In this document: positions 40,218-51,747 of the stretch, piece after piece
How positions within the stretch are numbered: position 1 is the first letter of the stretch
Layout of the letters: each line of letters starts with the position of its first letter
NCBI GenBank assembly: GCA_021307315.1
Contig: JAJSPD010000086.1
Coordinates: 1 to 64,000, forward strand
Reading direction: 5' to 3'
DNA length: 64,000 bases
From: Bisporella sp. PMI_857
Lineage: Eukaryota > Ascomycota > Leotiomycetes > Helotiales > Helotiaceae
Position numbers and translations under genes: made by a program
Notes under the pieces: generated by a model
Told to the model about the DNA's origin: nothing
Seen by the model: only the letters and a program-made list of their open reading frames with translations
The model's database searches: none

Positions 40218-41070
40218 TAAGCAAAACATGCTCGCAATAGCTATCAGTCGTAATAGTGCCCTAGTCCTTTTCCCAAAACATGTGTGAACCATTGCCGTAT
40301 TTCCCAGATATACAGCCCCAAAACATCCATCCTACTCGGTGCTGTACATGAGGTTCGACACAATCAGGATGATTAAGTTCTTTCGATCCTATTTTGCGAG
40401 TAATCTTGACTTTTTGTGCGTACTAGGCTTTACCTGTGTTTCATCGCTCCAGAGTATATTAACCCGTTGCTCATCAGTCTATTTAACATGCTCTTTCATA
40501 AAGGCTTGTCGTAGTCGTTGACTTTTTCTGAGATTTCGGGTCTTGTACAAGCGCTGCGACAAACAAAGCCTTCTTTTTTGAAAGCAGCTCGAATAGCTTT
40601 TCTCCCACAATCCCTGCAAAGCATAGCTGGTATTTCCATACATTGTATTTGATGATTTGCTTTAGGGGAATAGACCCAGTCGATAAAGCATTTGCGTTGT
40701 GGTGTATTTAAGAAAGATTTTCAACCACATTTCTTCTTCTATGGTGTAACGGGATGACAAAGAGCATATTCGATTCGTCGTACGCTCAGGTTCAGCTGAA
40801 GAGAAATTTGATAGAGTGACTTATTGACATAGTTGTACAGGGTTTGAATTCGTAATTAATCGTCTCAGTAGTTTGTTTGAGGTACATTTTGGAGTAGGAA
40901 CTGAAACACCATTTCCTCCATAGTGGTGATGATTGCGTTGTAAAAAAAGTTGGTAGAGCGGCCCTGGAAATACATGAAGGTTCAGAAGGTCAGCGAGCAA
41001 AATCTACTCCTGTCATGCTTATTTCGCTACATTTAATAGGCCTGATAAGTTGTACATGCTGTAGGCTCAC

Positions 41071-41491
41071 TGCAACAGATAGAGGGCAGCAGGAGGGATT
41101 GCAATATAACAGGTGAGAACACTTGGCGAGCGCTGTGGTTGCAATAGTAATGGATTGATATCAGAAGTATGCTTGTAAGTCTAATCATGAAAGAAAAAAT
41201 CAAGCTTGCCCTTCTCCAGAGAGCTCTAGCTGTTCCTTATATCCTCTAACAATACTTAACAGTTCTGTATCCTTAGAAGTCGGCACTTCTGTAAAGAAGC
41301 CTGTAGCCGACCTAAACCGACCTCTGCTGCTGTAAACCATTTCTAACTGACTTTAGTGTAAACTATCCTTAAACCGATTGTGGCCTACTGTAAAACTATT
41401 CTTAACTGATTCTGGCTGTCACAGCTGTAAACCTTCCTTAAACTGATTGTGACCTGCTGTAAACCATCCCTAACCAATTGTGGCTGTTACA
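41071..41491. repeat. solo LTR with TSD CTCAC
   Basis: 421 bp, TGCAACAGATAGAGG..GGCTGTTACA, flanked by CTCAC at 41066-41070 and 41492-41496. Same family as 25915-26320, with a similar internal tandem (CTTAAACCGATTGTGGCC..). Confidence 0.9.
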
Positions 41492-42726
41492 CTCACGGTG
41501 TTAAGGACTATATATGTCATGTGGTACCTCACGTGAGACATCGTACGAAATAGGTTTGATCTCATTCTAGAATTGTGTATATAATAACACCCGTTTAGAT
41601 GCGCTTAAAAGAATCAAGGATTTATACATCAATACAGGGCCACATGCCTGATGTGTAGTGTTACCCGAAGATGCCCCGCTTAGTCAACCCATTATTTGAC
41701 CCCATAAAGTTAGTGCATTGGAAACTCCTCTCTCAGAGCCCAACACACTTCAACGCTGTTCAGGAGCGTTTCTTAATTGGCGACACAGTGTATTTCTGCA
41801 GGATAAAAGATGTTTCTCTGACTCTCCTGCAGCGTTTGCCTTCTTGTCATCCACGTCAAAAATGCCAACCTTGCAGCCCCTCCAACAAGCATCGTAGTAA
41901 TGAGCGACTTGGAGTCAGTAGACAGCAGCCCTGTGTTTTACACAAACTATGTTTTAGCATCCTGGCAGTAGGGTTAGTTGCGTTACGGTGCCTAATGTTG
42001 AGTCTAAGTGATGTACTTCCTGTCAAATTTACCCAGCTGCACCAGAACCTGCATGCATGCGCAATCTGACAAAGCCTTGCCACCATCGTCGCGAGAAGTG
42101 GGCCTGTAAGAGCAGCGGGCGTAAAAATCAGAACGCCGTTAGCAACCAGTAACGCGCTGTGTCTGAGGTGGGCGTTAATCAATTTCTGGATAACGACAGG
42201 GGCATATGCGATGCTGATTTGGAACATTCGACCCTGCACAAGGCCTCTGACGACCTGTTGGATGGCCTGCAGACTCACCGTGTTAATTAAGCTATGCTTT
42301 CGAATGGTCAAGGGAAATCTGAGGCTTAGCGACAACAGTGCTAGTGTAGTAGAAAAGGTGGCATGGAATAATTATCACCATCGAATATTCACTCCAACCG
42401 ATTTCAAAATTTTAACGTATCATATCTGAATGACTACAGCCTTATCAGCAAATCTTATTGCAGCTGAGAGAAACAAAACGGTCCGATTGACGGAAGTCCA
42501 AGGCCGATTCTACCATATCAAAAGCGAGCATGGGGCCTTGTCGTAGCTAAGGAACTAGCGTGGCGCTAATAGTGGCTTCTTCAGTCACACCACAAATGCT
42601 TAATCTATCTCGTTCTGCCTTTTCACCCTTACTGAAGAACGCCGGAGTAAGCCCTCGCACCGCATCTAGCGCTACAGCTCGACAGACTTTGATATCTTCG
42701 CCCTCTCAAACACAGATTATTACAGA
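41492..42726. other. spacer with a long unexplained minus-strand frame
   Basis: A 159-codon minus-strand frame (42335-41856) has hydrophobic runs (HSALLVANGVLIFTPAALTG) but no motif I can name. Overlapping plus-strand frames at 41671-42069 and 42560-42814 are equally anonymous. The promoter of the two-kinase gene should lie just upstream of 42727. Confidence 0.35.
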
Positions 42727-45649
42727 ATGGCTAGCCATGTGTCAGCATCCATCCGAAACCAGATTAGAGGCTTGCGTCTTACCAATTGGGAACAGAAGCA
42801 ATTCGTCCCTATAGATTCTCTTCGTCGGCTTCTCACGCAGGAGGTTGTCGAAAAAGTGATAGAAGAATGCAGCGTTATTGAAATTTACAAACGGAAAGAC
42901 GCCGTTCGCCTTGTAGTTGAAGGCGGTCACCGCGTTTTTGGGGTGCTGAGCATGATCGAACGGGAAGCATTGATCCTTGATTTTATGAAAGCCGATGGCT
43001 TTCTCGATAAGGCACCAGACTCCAGCTTGCCCTACGAAGAGCATGACCTTAAGCGTATTATACCTGAATGCTACCGCCAGTTCTACGATACCCAATGGAT
43101 TTTCGCGGCTCCAATCTTCTCGCCATACCTTCACTACCGTAGCCTCCATGATTCTACTATCTTGCCATTTATCGCAACCGAGACCCTTGCGGACGGTGGG
43201 TTTGGTAGTGTCTCTCTTGTGACATTAGCTAGATCTCATCAGAATCTCTCGAACGACAAGACAGGAACGGTATGGCTCTTGTTTAACTATCCCATTTGTC
43301 AAATACCCTACTAGTAGAATGACAATCATATAGTTGCAATTGATCCGCAAAGAACTTAAGCCTAAAGATACGATTGACAAGGATTACAAACACGAGCAAC
43401 ACATGCTCTCACTGCTCCGGGCTTTGCGCCACCCAAACATTGTTCACTTCTACACGGCCTACACCTTACGCGACAAGTACTCGCTCCTATTTGCTGCGGC
43501 AGAGTATGACCTAAAAACTTTTTTACATAGCGAGAGGGACTCGAGCTTTTCTGATAGTAATTTAATACATGCATTGTCCGGGCTTGCTTCAGCTATCCAG
43601 GAAGTCCATGGGTACTTCTCGAGCGAACATCAGTATTATTTAATTGGATGCCACTATGATATTCACCCCGGGAACGTTCTTGTCCAAGGTCACTTGTTTA
43701 TCCTGGCCGACTTTGGACTCTCGAGGCTCAAAGACAAAGCACAAGGTTCACATTCTGACTTTAAAGGTGGCCTAAAAGATTATCTTGCCCCCGAATGCCA
43801 AGACTGGGATACCTTCGTTGGAAACAGCATTGGGCGAGCAAGTGATATATGGTCATTTGGATGTATTCTTGCTGAAGTGGCAACATATATTGCCCAAGGC
43901 CATCTAGGTGTCGAGGATTTCGAGGCTAAACGTAAAATAAGTGATGGTTACATAAAGCTCTCTACCTTTCACGATCGAGGTGCCCTTAATAGACATGTGA
44001 CCTCCTGGCTAAATAATCTTGAAACTTCTACTTTAGGAAAGGAGTACACAAAAGGTTTGCTCTATCTCGTTCGAAATATGCTTGAGATTGAGCCTACCTC
44101 ACGGCCAACGGCGCCGCGGGTAGCAAGCCGAATTTTTTTTCTCGCTCAGCAGATGAAGTACAGCTCTTGTATCGGAGACCTTGATAAGTTGCCATTGCTT
44201 ACTGATTTCGGCCTTAAGGTAGAGAGAGAGAGGCTGAATATCTGGGCCAAAGAAGTCGGGCTTACAGATACGTCCGAGGAGGGGCAGGCCTCGAACTGGT
44301 TTTGCAAAGAATCATCAAAGGTGAATTTCGATAAGGTCGAATATACTTTAGGAAAGATTATGAACGATCTCTCAACCCAGGCAGTGGCCTACTCTCAGGA
44401 AGACGAGAACTTTCCGAATAAACTTCATCACCATACCATCCAGACCTGCCTTGATTGCCTTTGGGAAATGCAGCCACAGGACGCGATCCAGCGCATGGAC
44501 GCAAATCTAGAGAGCTATATTTTAATCGAAGCTGAGGCGCAGGCTGAACTGTTCACTACTGGTGACCTTACAAATTATCCTCGGCCCCAGCTACTAGTTG
44601 GAATGACGAGGGCATTAATAGCAGTAAAGAATTACGGTGCTCAAGCAGGGAATTTTCTTGTCCACCAACCAACATTAATGGCACCAAGGGACTGGAACGA
44701 CAGGAAACTGGGCTATATCGACGATGCAGCCCATGGGCCGGTATATACTCTTACAGAATTTTTGGAGTATAGAGACGACTGGGCTGATAACTCTGAAAAA
44801 CTGCTCGAGCGTATCAATGGAATAGTGTCTGTGCTAAACAATCCAGATATGGCTGAAACCTTTCCTTTGCTTCGATGCAAGAACTTTTATCACATTCCGC
44901 CGAGAAATGCTTTTGGGCTGGTATATCAGATACCGACTGATATGGTTTCTGAAAACAACATTGTACAGCCAATAACTTTGGCAGAGCTATTCGATAGGAC
45001 AAAGGAACGCCTGAAGAGGCCCCCTTTAGGTGAAATATTCTGGTTGGCTCACACATTAGCTATCAGCGTGCTTTCATTTCACAAAGCACAGTGGCTACAC
45101 AAGGGAATATCATCTTACAATTTGATATTTTTCCCAAAAGATTCCGCGGCACCGGGTGACTCGATATCGTCGATCCACATAATTGGCTTCAACTATAGCC
45201 GGGGAGGTGACAAAGACGAGTTTACTATAGGACCAAGCGACGACCGGAAACTACGAGATTACCAACATCCAGAGTACAGTAGCAATGGGTTAAAGGTTCG
45301 TTTTGAAGAAAGATTTGACTATTACAGCCTGGGCATGGTCTTGCTGGAGCTCGGTCGATGGAAACGGCTTAGCCATATGACACGGAATAAGGAGTTGAGG
45401 ATATTGTCGCCCGTCAAGCTTAGGGACCACTTGCTGGGGAATGAAGTGTCACAATTACGGTCCTCTATGGGTATCTATTACCATAATGCTGTTACAGCAT
45501 GTTTGGACGGTTTTTACGAAAGACGACTGAAGGAAAACACTCAAGAGGTATGGGCTGAATTTGAAGAGAAGGTAGTGCAACCGCTCGTAAAATGCCTTGC
45601 CTTGCAGCCTAGTTGCGATCAAGCGAGTAGGGTCAAGCCTCTTAGGTAG
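42727..45649 (+). CDS. protein with two kinase-like domains, about 950 aa
   Basis: ATG at 42727 (MASHVSASIRNQIRGLRLTN). An N-terminal ~150-residue region (FVPIDSLRRLLTQEVVEKVI.. and a YRQFYDTQWIFAAP block) precedes a kinase domain with glycine loop LADGGFGSVSLV. An intron at about 43275-43337 leads to the rest: the strand that should carry the ATP-binding Lys reads LQLIRKE (Gln in place of Lys). Then HPNIVHFYTAY, the catalytic loop GCHYDIHPGNVLV, ADFGLSRL, YLAPECQDW and DIWSFGCILAE. From residue ~480 a second, divergent kinase-like fold follows: GLVYQIPTDM, LAISVLSFHKAQWLHKGISS with YNLIFF, IGFNYSRGG and RFDYYSLGMVLLELG. It resembles the pseudokinase-like C-terminal half of fungal HeLo/STAND-associated proteins. 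A signalling role next to the kinase-TPR gene is inferred. Confidence 0.8.
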
Positions 45650-46344
45650 GGATAGGAATCATGTATATCTTTATAAAGTTAGGGGTGGTAGAGTTTAGGG
45701 AGAGCTAGTCATAAATTTGTTATTCGCAATAAACTTCCTTTCCCCTATTACGAGGTATTAATTTGAAGGAACACGTGAAGATGTTCTAACAGAAAGCCTA
45801 GCATTCATAACAAGGCAGAAACTAGCGTGGTCAATAAATGCGGGTACTTCGCAAGGCGGAATTTTAATGCTGCAGAGCATGGTGGAATGAATCACGCGCA
45901 GTTAGGCTAACAACGTAAGGCGGAATTTTCATGCACAGAGCATGGTAGAATGAATCACGCGCAGTTAGGCTACAACGCAAGGCAGAAGCAGGGCGAGTAG
46001 TCGCCTCGTAATGCAGGATCCCCCCCCCCCCCCCCCACCAACCCTGCACCCGCCCAAAAAATATAGCAACTGTGACTAATATTGCCTACTGCCATTTTCG
46101 TTTCCCGTTATGGTTGCTACGTGTTTGTTTAAGTTACTGTTCCTATTCGGGTTAGCTGGCACGTGATCTATACCCTTAGCCACAGGCTCTCGAGCTCGGC
46201 CTTCGTTCCTTAGCTTAGAATCCCCATATTAAGAACCTTTCTACTAGCCTTGCCGGACGCAAAATTGGAATCGTAGCATTTTACTTGTTATATTGATTTC
46301 TCGAATATCGTTCTGCGCCATTTACTCGTTCCCAAACCAGCAAG
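45650..46344. other. intergenic between the two kinase genes
   Basis: Contains a ~63-bp tandem repeat (45853-45985) and a C17 run (46020-46036). 46040-46344 should hold the promoter of the kinase-TPR gene. Confidence 0.5.
45853..46036. repeat. 63-bp tandem duplication and C17 homopolymer
   Basis: GGCGGAATTTT..AGAGCATGG..GAATGAATCACGCGCAGTTAGGC occurs at about 45856 and again at about 45919, with a partial third start, followed by 17 consecutive C at 46020-46036. Confidence 0.75.
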
Positions 46345-49300
46345 ATGTCAACAGCGAGTAGATTTTCGTACACCACGCAATTTCTTCGAAGTGCGACAGT
46401 CTCCAACCCATCAGATCAGTTTTCCAACTACGACTTTATCGCGGTACTTGGGCTCGCTCAACGACTGGGTATTGATTTTCTGCCGATTACGTGGCAAGCT
46501 GCGCGAGATCCTATAGGCATGGGTGGTCAAGCTAAAATCAACGAAGCCTTGATCAACGTAAATACCAGCTTTGCCTTCAAGCGTTTTGGGTTCCTGACGA
46601 ATCGAAATAGCGGCCGAACTCTCTTCCAGGAACTTGTAAGCGAGATGGTAGTACTTAGCCACCCATCAATACAGAAACATCCGCATATCGTTCAGCTTGT
46701 AGGCATTTGCTGGGATATTCCTAATGATGACCAAGCCTTGCCAGTATTAGTGTTTGAGAAGACGCAGCTGCATGACCTATACCACTTTGCAAAATTTGGG
46801 AAAGGACGAGGCATCTCTTTTAGAGAAAGATTGAAGCTTTGCGGAGATATAGGGATTGCAATTATGGATATGCATTCTAATAGTTAGTAACTTAGTAGCA
46901 TGAAATAGCTTAATGGCTGATTTGATCACAGATATTATTCACGGAGACATCAAGCCCGAGAATGTGCTCGTGTTCCAGGATGAATCCAAGGGCTATCTTG
47001 CGAGAGTGGCAGATTTCGGCTTTTCGACACACTTTCGAGACGATGATACCCTGATCTCTGTACCTAAGTCGGTTCCTTGGAACGCTCCAGAAAATCATAA
47101 CCGGGAATTCTTACCACAGGCGGCGAAAGAGATGGATGCTTATTCGTTTGGAATGCTTTGCCTCTGGCTATTATTTGGAATAGATTCCTCCCAGATGTGC
47201 CACCCCATTTAAGATCTGGTCAGGAGGAAGGTCATTTTATTAGCTTTGAGGGCTCCAAGGAAAAGATGAATCTGCTTGAGACTTGGAAGCGGAATCCTGA
47301 TAACCGATTGTCAGAATGGGCTTCTTGGCTTGTAACAGGACATGAAGGCTTAACCAGCAGCGTAAAGAAGGATCTGGTTCATTTCTTCAACAATACTCTC
47401 GCAAAAGACCCAAAAAAGAGAAGCACCGACTTTGAATCTTTATTGTATCTCTTAAACCCAGCTCGGTAAGGTTCAACTCCCTAATTTTAGCTGTCCACAA
47501 TTAACTATTAGAATAGCGAAATAGTTGAGACCAGAATTCTCGAAGGAGATCCTATTCAGAAGGAAGAAAGGTTTCAGGTAATATAACCTAACACTAGATT
47601 GCTATATGGTGAGTTAATACTTCATAGATTGCAGACTCGATTCGAAGCCTTTATGAGGCAGACTTCCGCGTACGTTCGTTTATTTTTACGAACCTCGCAG
47701 AAATTGTCTTAATTCAATCAGATTCGTCGACTAAGATTACATCTACTGCAAATGCTGCTCTACAACTAGCGTTATGCTATAGCATTGGATTCGGTGCTTC
47801 TAGAGACGAGAATAAAGCCAGAGAAATATGTATGCAGAAATCTCTGAGTAGTACAGATGTCTCAACCCTGGTTCATTCGATAAGAGGTTATTCAGGTCAA
47901 ACGTCATACAAAGACGAATTGTATACACGATTGTTATTTCAAGGACACATATTAAGTGATGATATAAAGCAGCAATACTTTTACAACGGATTAATGCTTC
48001 GGGCAGAGAGAAACTACCAGAGGGAAATTAAAGACATAACAGCGACATATGGTGAAGAACATTGGATAACTCTAGAATTAACGTCTCAATTAGCATCAAG
48101 AATAAGTAGTCAAGGGCGTTGGAAAGATGCCGAAGATCTAGGAGTGAAAATGATGGAGAAAGCGGAAAGAGTGCTAGGACAAGAACATCCTTTTACACTA
48201 ACTAGCATATCTGACTTGGCTTCGACGTACCAGAGCCAAGGACGTTGGAAAAAGGCTGAAGACCTACAAATAAAAGTAATGAAAATAAGCTTGAGATTGC
48301 TAGGACAAAAGCATCTTAACACGTTAAGAACCAAAAATGATTTAGCTTCGACGTACGGGAATCAAGGGCGTTGGAAGGAAGCCGAAAACCTGCAAATGGA
48401 AGTGGCAAAAATAAACTCAGAATTGCTAGGACATGAGCACCCTGCCACTCTAACTAGTATAATGAACTTGGCTTCGACGTACAGGCGCCAAGGACATTGG
48501 GAAAAAGCTGAGGACCTTCAAGTGGAAGTGATAGAGGCAAGCGAAAGAGTGTTAGGACAAGAGCATCCCGACACGCTAAATAGCATGTCTAACTTGGCTT
48601 CGACGTACCAAGACCAAGGACGCTGGAAAGAAGCCGAAAATCTCCAAGTAAAAGTGGTGGAAACAAGAAAAAGACTGCTAGGACAAGAGCATCCTTCTAC
48701 GCTAACTAGCATAGTGAACTTGGCTTCGACGTACCACCTCCAAGGACATTGGAAAGAAGCCGAGGACCTCCAAGTAGAAATGATAGAGGCAAGAGAAAGA
48801 GTGTTAGGACAAGAGCATCCCAACACGCTAAATAGTATGTCTAACTTGGCTTTGACGTACCAGAGCCAAGGACGCTGGAAAGAAGCCGAAAACCTCCAAG
48901 TAAAAGTGATGGAAACAAGAAAAAGAGTGCTAGGGCATGAGCATCCCGACACGCTAGCTTACATGTCTAACTTGGCTTCGACGTACGAGGGCCAGGGACG
49001 TTGGGGAAAAGCTGAGGACCTTCAAGTGGAAGTGGTAAGGGCAAGCGAAAAAGCGCTAGGACAAGAACATCCCGACACGCTAAATAGTATGTCTAACTTG
49101 GCTTCGACGTACCAGAGCCAAGGACGCTGGAAAGAAGCCGAAAACCTCCAAGTAAAAGTGATAGAGGCAAGAGAAAGAGTGTTAGGACGAGAGCATCCCG
49201 ATACACTAACTAGCATGTCTAACTTGGCTTTGACGTACCAGAGCCAAGGAAACTGGAAAGAAGCCGAAAACCTCCAAGTAAAAGTGATAGAGGCAAGCCA

Positions 49301-50588
49301 AAAAGCGCTAGGACAAGAGCATCCCGACACACTAAATAGCATGTCTAACTTGGCTTCAACGTATCAAGATCAAAACCGTTGGAAAGAAGCCGAAATCCTC
49401 CAAGTGAAAATAATAGAGACAAACAAAAAAGTGCTAGGGCATGAGCATTTCGCTACGCTAAACAGCATAAATAACTTGGCTATGACATATAATAATCAAG
49501 AGCGCTGGAAAGAGGCTGAAAACCTTCAAGTGAAAGTGCTAGAGGCGAGCAAAAGAGTGCTCGGACAAGAACATCCTAGCAGTCTAAGTTGCATGTCTAA
49601 CCTAGCTTCAATGCTTGTTAGCCAAGAACGTTGGAAAGAAGCCGAGCACTTGAATTTACAAGCGATGCAAATAAGAATGAGAGTACTAGGGCAAGAGCAC
49701 CCTGACACACTAACTAGCATGGCTAACCTAGCCTCGATGTACGGGAACCAAGAACGTTGGAAAGAGGCCGAAGATCTAAACCTGCAAGTGCTAGAAATAA
49801 GTAAGCGAGTACTAGGACACGAACATCCTTTAACGCTACTTAGAATGTCTAACTTAGCTTCAATGTTCTTGAGCCAAGAACGGTGGGCAGATGCCGAGGT
49901 TTTAAATGTGGAAGTAATGCAAATAAAAGAAAGAATACTAGGGCTAGAAAATCTTGACACACTAACTAGCATGGTGGAGCTGGCTTCGATATACGAAAAC
50001 CAAGAGCGTTGGAAAGAGGCCGAAGACTTAAATCTGCAAATAATGGAAATAAGCAAGAAAGTGCTAGGACAAGAGCATCCCGACACATTAACTAGCATGT
50101 CTAACTTAGCTTCAACATACCGAGATCAAAAACGCTGGAAAGAAGCTGAGGACCTGCAAATGAAAGTGGTAGAAACAAGAAAAAAGGTGCTAGGACATGA
50201 AGATTCCGTTACGCTAACTAGCATTGATGACATGGCCTCGATATACTGGGATCAAGCGCGCTGGAAAGAAGCCGAGGACCTTCAAGTAATAGTATTAGAG
50301 ACAAGCTCGCGAGTTCTGGGACAAGAGCATCCCGACACGCTAACTAGCATGTCTAACTTGGCTTTGACATATGGGAAACAAGGACACTGGGAAAAAGCTG
50401 AAGATTTGATACTGGAAGTGATAAAGACTAGAAAAAGAGTGCTAGGGCAAAAACATCCTTCTACAGTATTAAGTATGGTTAACTTGGCTTCGATATACAA
50501 GAACCAAAAACGCTGGGAAGAGTCTTTAGCTTTAGATTTCCAAGTACTAGAGATAAGGGAACAGAGTGCTGGTACCGGAGCATCCTGA
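46345..50588 (+). CDS. kinase-Sel1-TPR protein with 19 near-identical TPR units (one frameshift in the kinase domain)
   Basis: Exons 46345-~46882, ~46932-47465, 47535-47577 and 47628-50588; each junction restores phase. The kinase domain has FAFKRF (Lys), HIVQLVGICWDIP, HGDIKPENVLVF, VADFGFSTHF and WNAPENHN, all catalytic residues present. At about 47175 one base is missing (..LWLLFG then a frame change to NRFLPDVPPHLRSGQEEGHF), which truncates the protein unless it is a sequencing error. The next parts are RFFRLTL-type KDLVHFFNNTLAKDPKKRST, then a Sel1-like ALQLALCYSIGFGASRDENK. From about 48103, nineteen 42-residue kinesin-light-chain-type TPRs follow (xxQGRWKEAExLQxxVxExxxRVLGQEHPDTLxSMSNLAxTY), then a partial twentieth ending at TGA 50588. 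This fits fungal STAND-like sensors with a kinase in place of NACHT. Partner and ligand unknown. Confidence 0.85.
48103..50588 (+). repeat. 126-bp tandem repeat array encoding TPRs
   Basis: About 19.5 units of 126 bp. Units 6-10 (about 48730-49360) are the most alike at DNA level (e.g. GACGCTGGAAAGAAGCCGAA recurs), units 12-16 form a second subgroup (ERWKEAEDLNLQ). Such homogeneity implies recent duplication or gene conversion. Confidence 0.9.
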
Positions 50589-51168
50589 TACACCTTCCAG
50601 CATAGGTAATTTGGCTTTGACGCATGGGAGCCAAGGACATTAGGGAGGCCGAATACCTAAAATGAACCAATAAAACTACTGTGCGGCTTACCAGCCCTTT
50701 TACGCCCTAATTATGCCAGGTGTTAGGTTCCGGTACCCGCCATTCCTACTGGAATAAAGTTCAGCCGTGATAGACATAACAGCCCAATTATGGATGCCAG
50801 CAGGAATACCATTTCCTCTGTTGGCCCCCGTCATCAACATCTCTTCTGTGTGCAATTAATGGTATTTGACCAGGCTGGTATCCCCTATGGTATCAGACAA
50901 GGTCTCATACCTGGAATTCGAGCCGAACTCAAACTCGCATTCCGTGAATGCCACAGCTACAATATCACTTTAGGGTTGATCTGCTATGAATCCTTGGTAT
51001 ATGATGTCGCTTGTAGATTAAGTCTTCCTCTTTTCCTTCGCTTTAGCGATTTTAGTGACCCATTTTGAAACATGATCTTCTATCATGGCTTATCGCGTCG
51101 ACAGCGCGCGCATTGTAACGCGTAGACAGGATGTGTCACGATCCCAATACAGGCGCCAGTGATAGCTG
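50589..51168. other. decayed TPR remnant and spacer
   Basis: 50565-50655 still encodes a TPR relic (GVLVPEHPDTPSSIGNLALT..SQGH) in a shifted frame, so the array was once longer. 50790-51068 is an anonymous plus-strand frame. The rest shows nothing. Confidence 0.6.
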
Positions 51169-51458
51169 TTTGTAAGGTATCTGTTGGTATATTGGGTCCT
51201 GAGTCAATGGGGGAGTGAATAAGGGATCCGGTCACACGACCCACCTGTAGCATATAAAAGAACGCTTTGTAGTAGTAGCAACAATGAGACATAGTTTACC
51301 ACATTCTACTTACCAGCAACCACGTAACAAGTATGCGGTGTTGCTACAAGTAGAGCGGTACCTCAGTAAGTGATACTTCTTGTTTTTGATAACTTGCAAT
51401 TGCTCAAGTCGGTACCCACGGGGCACGTAGCACCGCGATCTCTGCGCAGTGCGAGTAT
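51169..51458 (+). repeat. R1 copy split by an LTR
   Basis: CTGTTTGTAAGGTATC at about 51166-51181 and GTAAGTGATACTTCTTG..GTAGCACCGCGATC at 51366-51458 are the two parts of R1, separated by the solo LTR 51182-51365. Confidence 0.65.
51182..51365. repeat. solo LTR (TGTTGGTATATT..ACCTCA)
   Basis: 184 bp; sister of 39564-39937, sharing GGGTCCTGAGTCAATG, AAGAACGCTTTGTAGTAGTAGC and TTGCTACAAGTAGAG. Flanks GTATC/GTAAG are not an exact duplication. Confidence 0.8.
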
Positions 51459-51459
51459 G

Positions 51460-51747
51460 TGTCACGGCCCTGGCCCTATCTCGAGCTTGGCGCCAGACAC
51501 TGCAGAGCTCGGTAGAGCTTGGCCCCTGCTACCACAGGGCTCGGCAACCCAGAGCTTGGCGACCGATGCTACAGGGCTCGCTTACGCTGGCCCCTGGCCA
51601 GCCTCCTGTATATAAGGCACTGCTTTCCTTCCCTTCTTCTGTCTGTAGCTTGTTCTCTTAGTTATAACAATTGATAGTTGTTCACACCTCTGAGTCCTTC
51701 TACCTAGATCTACGGATCGAGATCCCTGTTCAGCTTGAGTTGTTACA
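51460..51747. repeat. solo LTR (TGTCACGGCC..GTTACA)
   Basis: 288 bp, inverted relative of 35744-35963 and 62204-62443. It abuts the truncated end of the pogo transposase on its right and R1 on its left. Confidence 0.8.

Larger units (their letters stand above)
39438..40990 (-). mobile_element. Tc1/mariner transposase relic, cut by LTR insertions
   Basis: Minus-strand debris of one transposase: a helix-turn-helix part around 40560 (RKAIRAAFKKEGF), a middle part (WSDET-like and GWMFWGC-like segments, in broken frames, 40300-40440), QFQQDNAWPHA with the second catalytic Asp at about 39970-40003, and ILKWPPFSPDLHPIE with the last acidic residue at about 39500-39550. Stops and shifts are frequent. 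Two LTR insertions separate the motifs (39564-39937 and 40009-40217). The order HTH, DNA(x)xH and PFSPDLxPIE identifies the superfamily. Confidence 0.8.

Noticed and set aside
42742..43149. 135-codon minus-strand frame opposite the two-kinase gene
   Set aside because: Antisense to well-supported kinase coding sequence with no motif of its own.
46020..46036. C17 run as a possible assembly gap filler
   Set aside because: The flanks are continuous and a similar run occurs inside a coding region at 28885. It is more likely a genuine homopolymer, though its length may be miscounted.
48110..50593. Long minus-strand open frames (74-190 codons) across the TPR array
   Set aside because: They are antisense shadows of the 126-bp repeats: the same codon composition leaves the complementary frame open in every unit. 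They begin and end without start or stop context.
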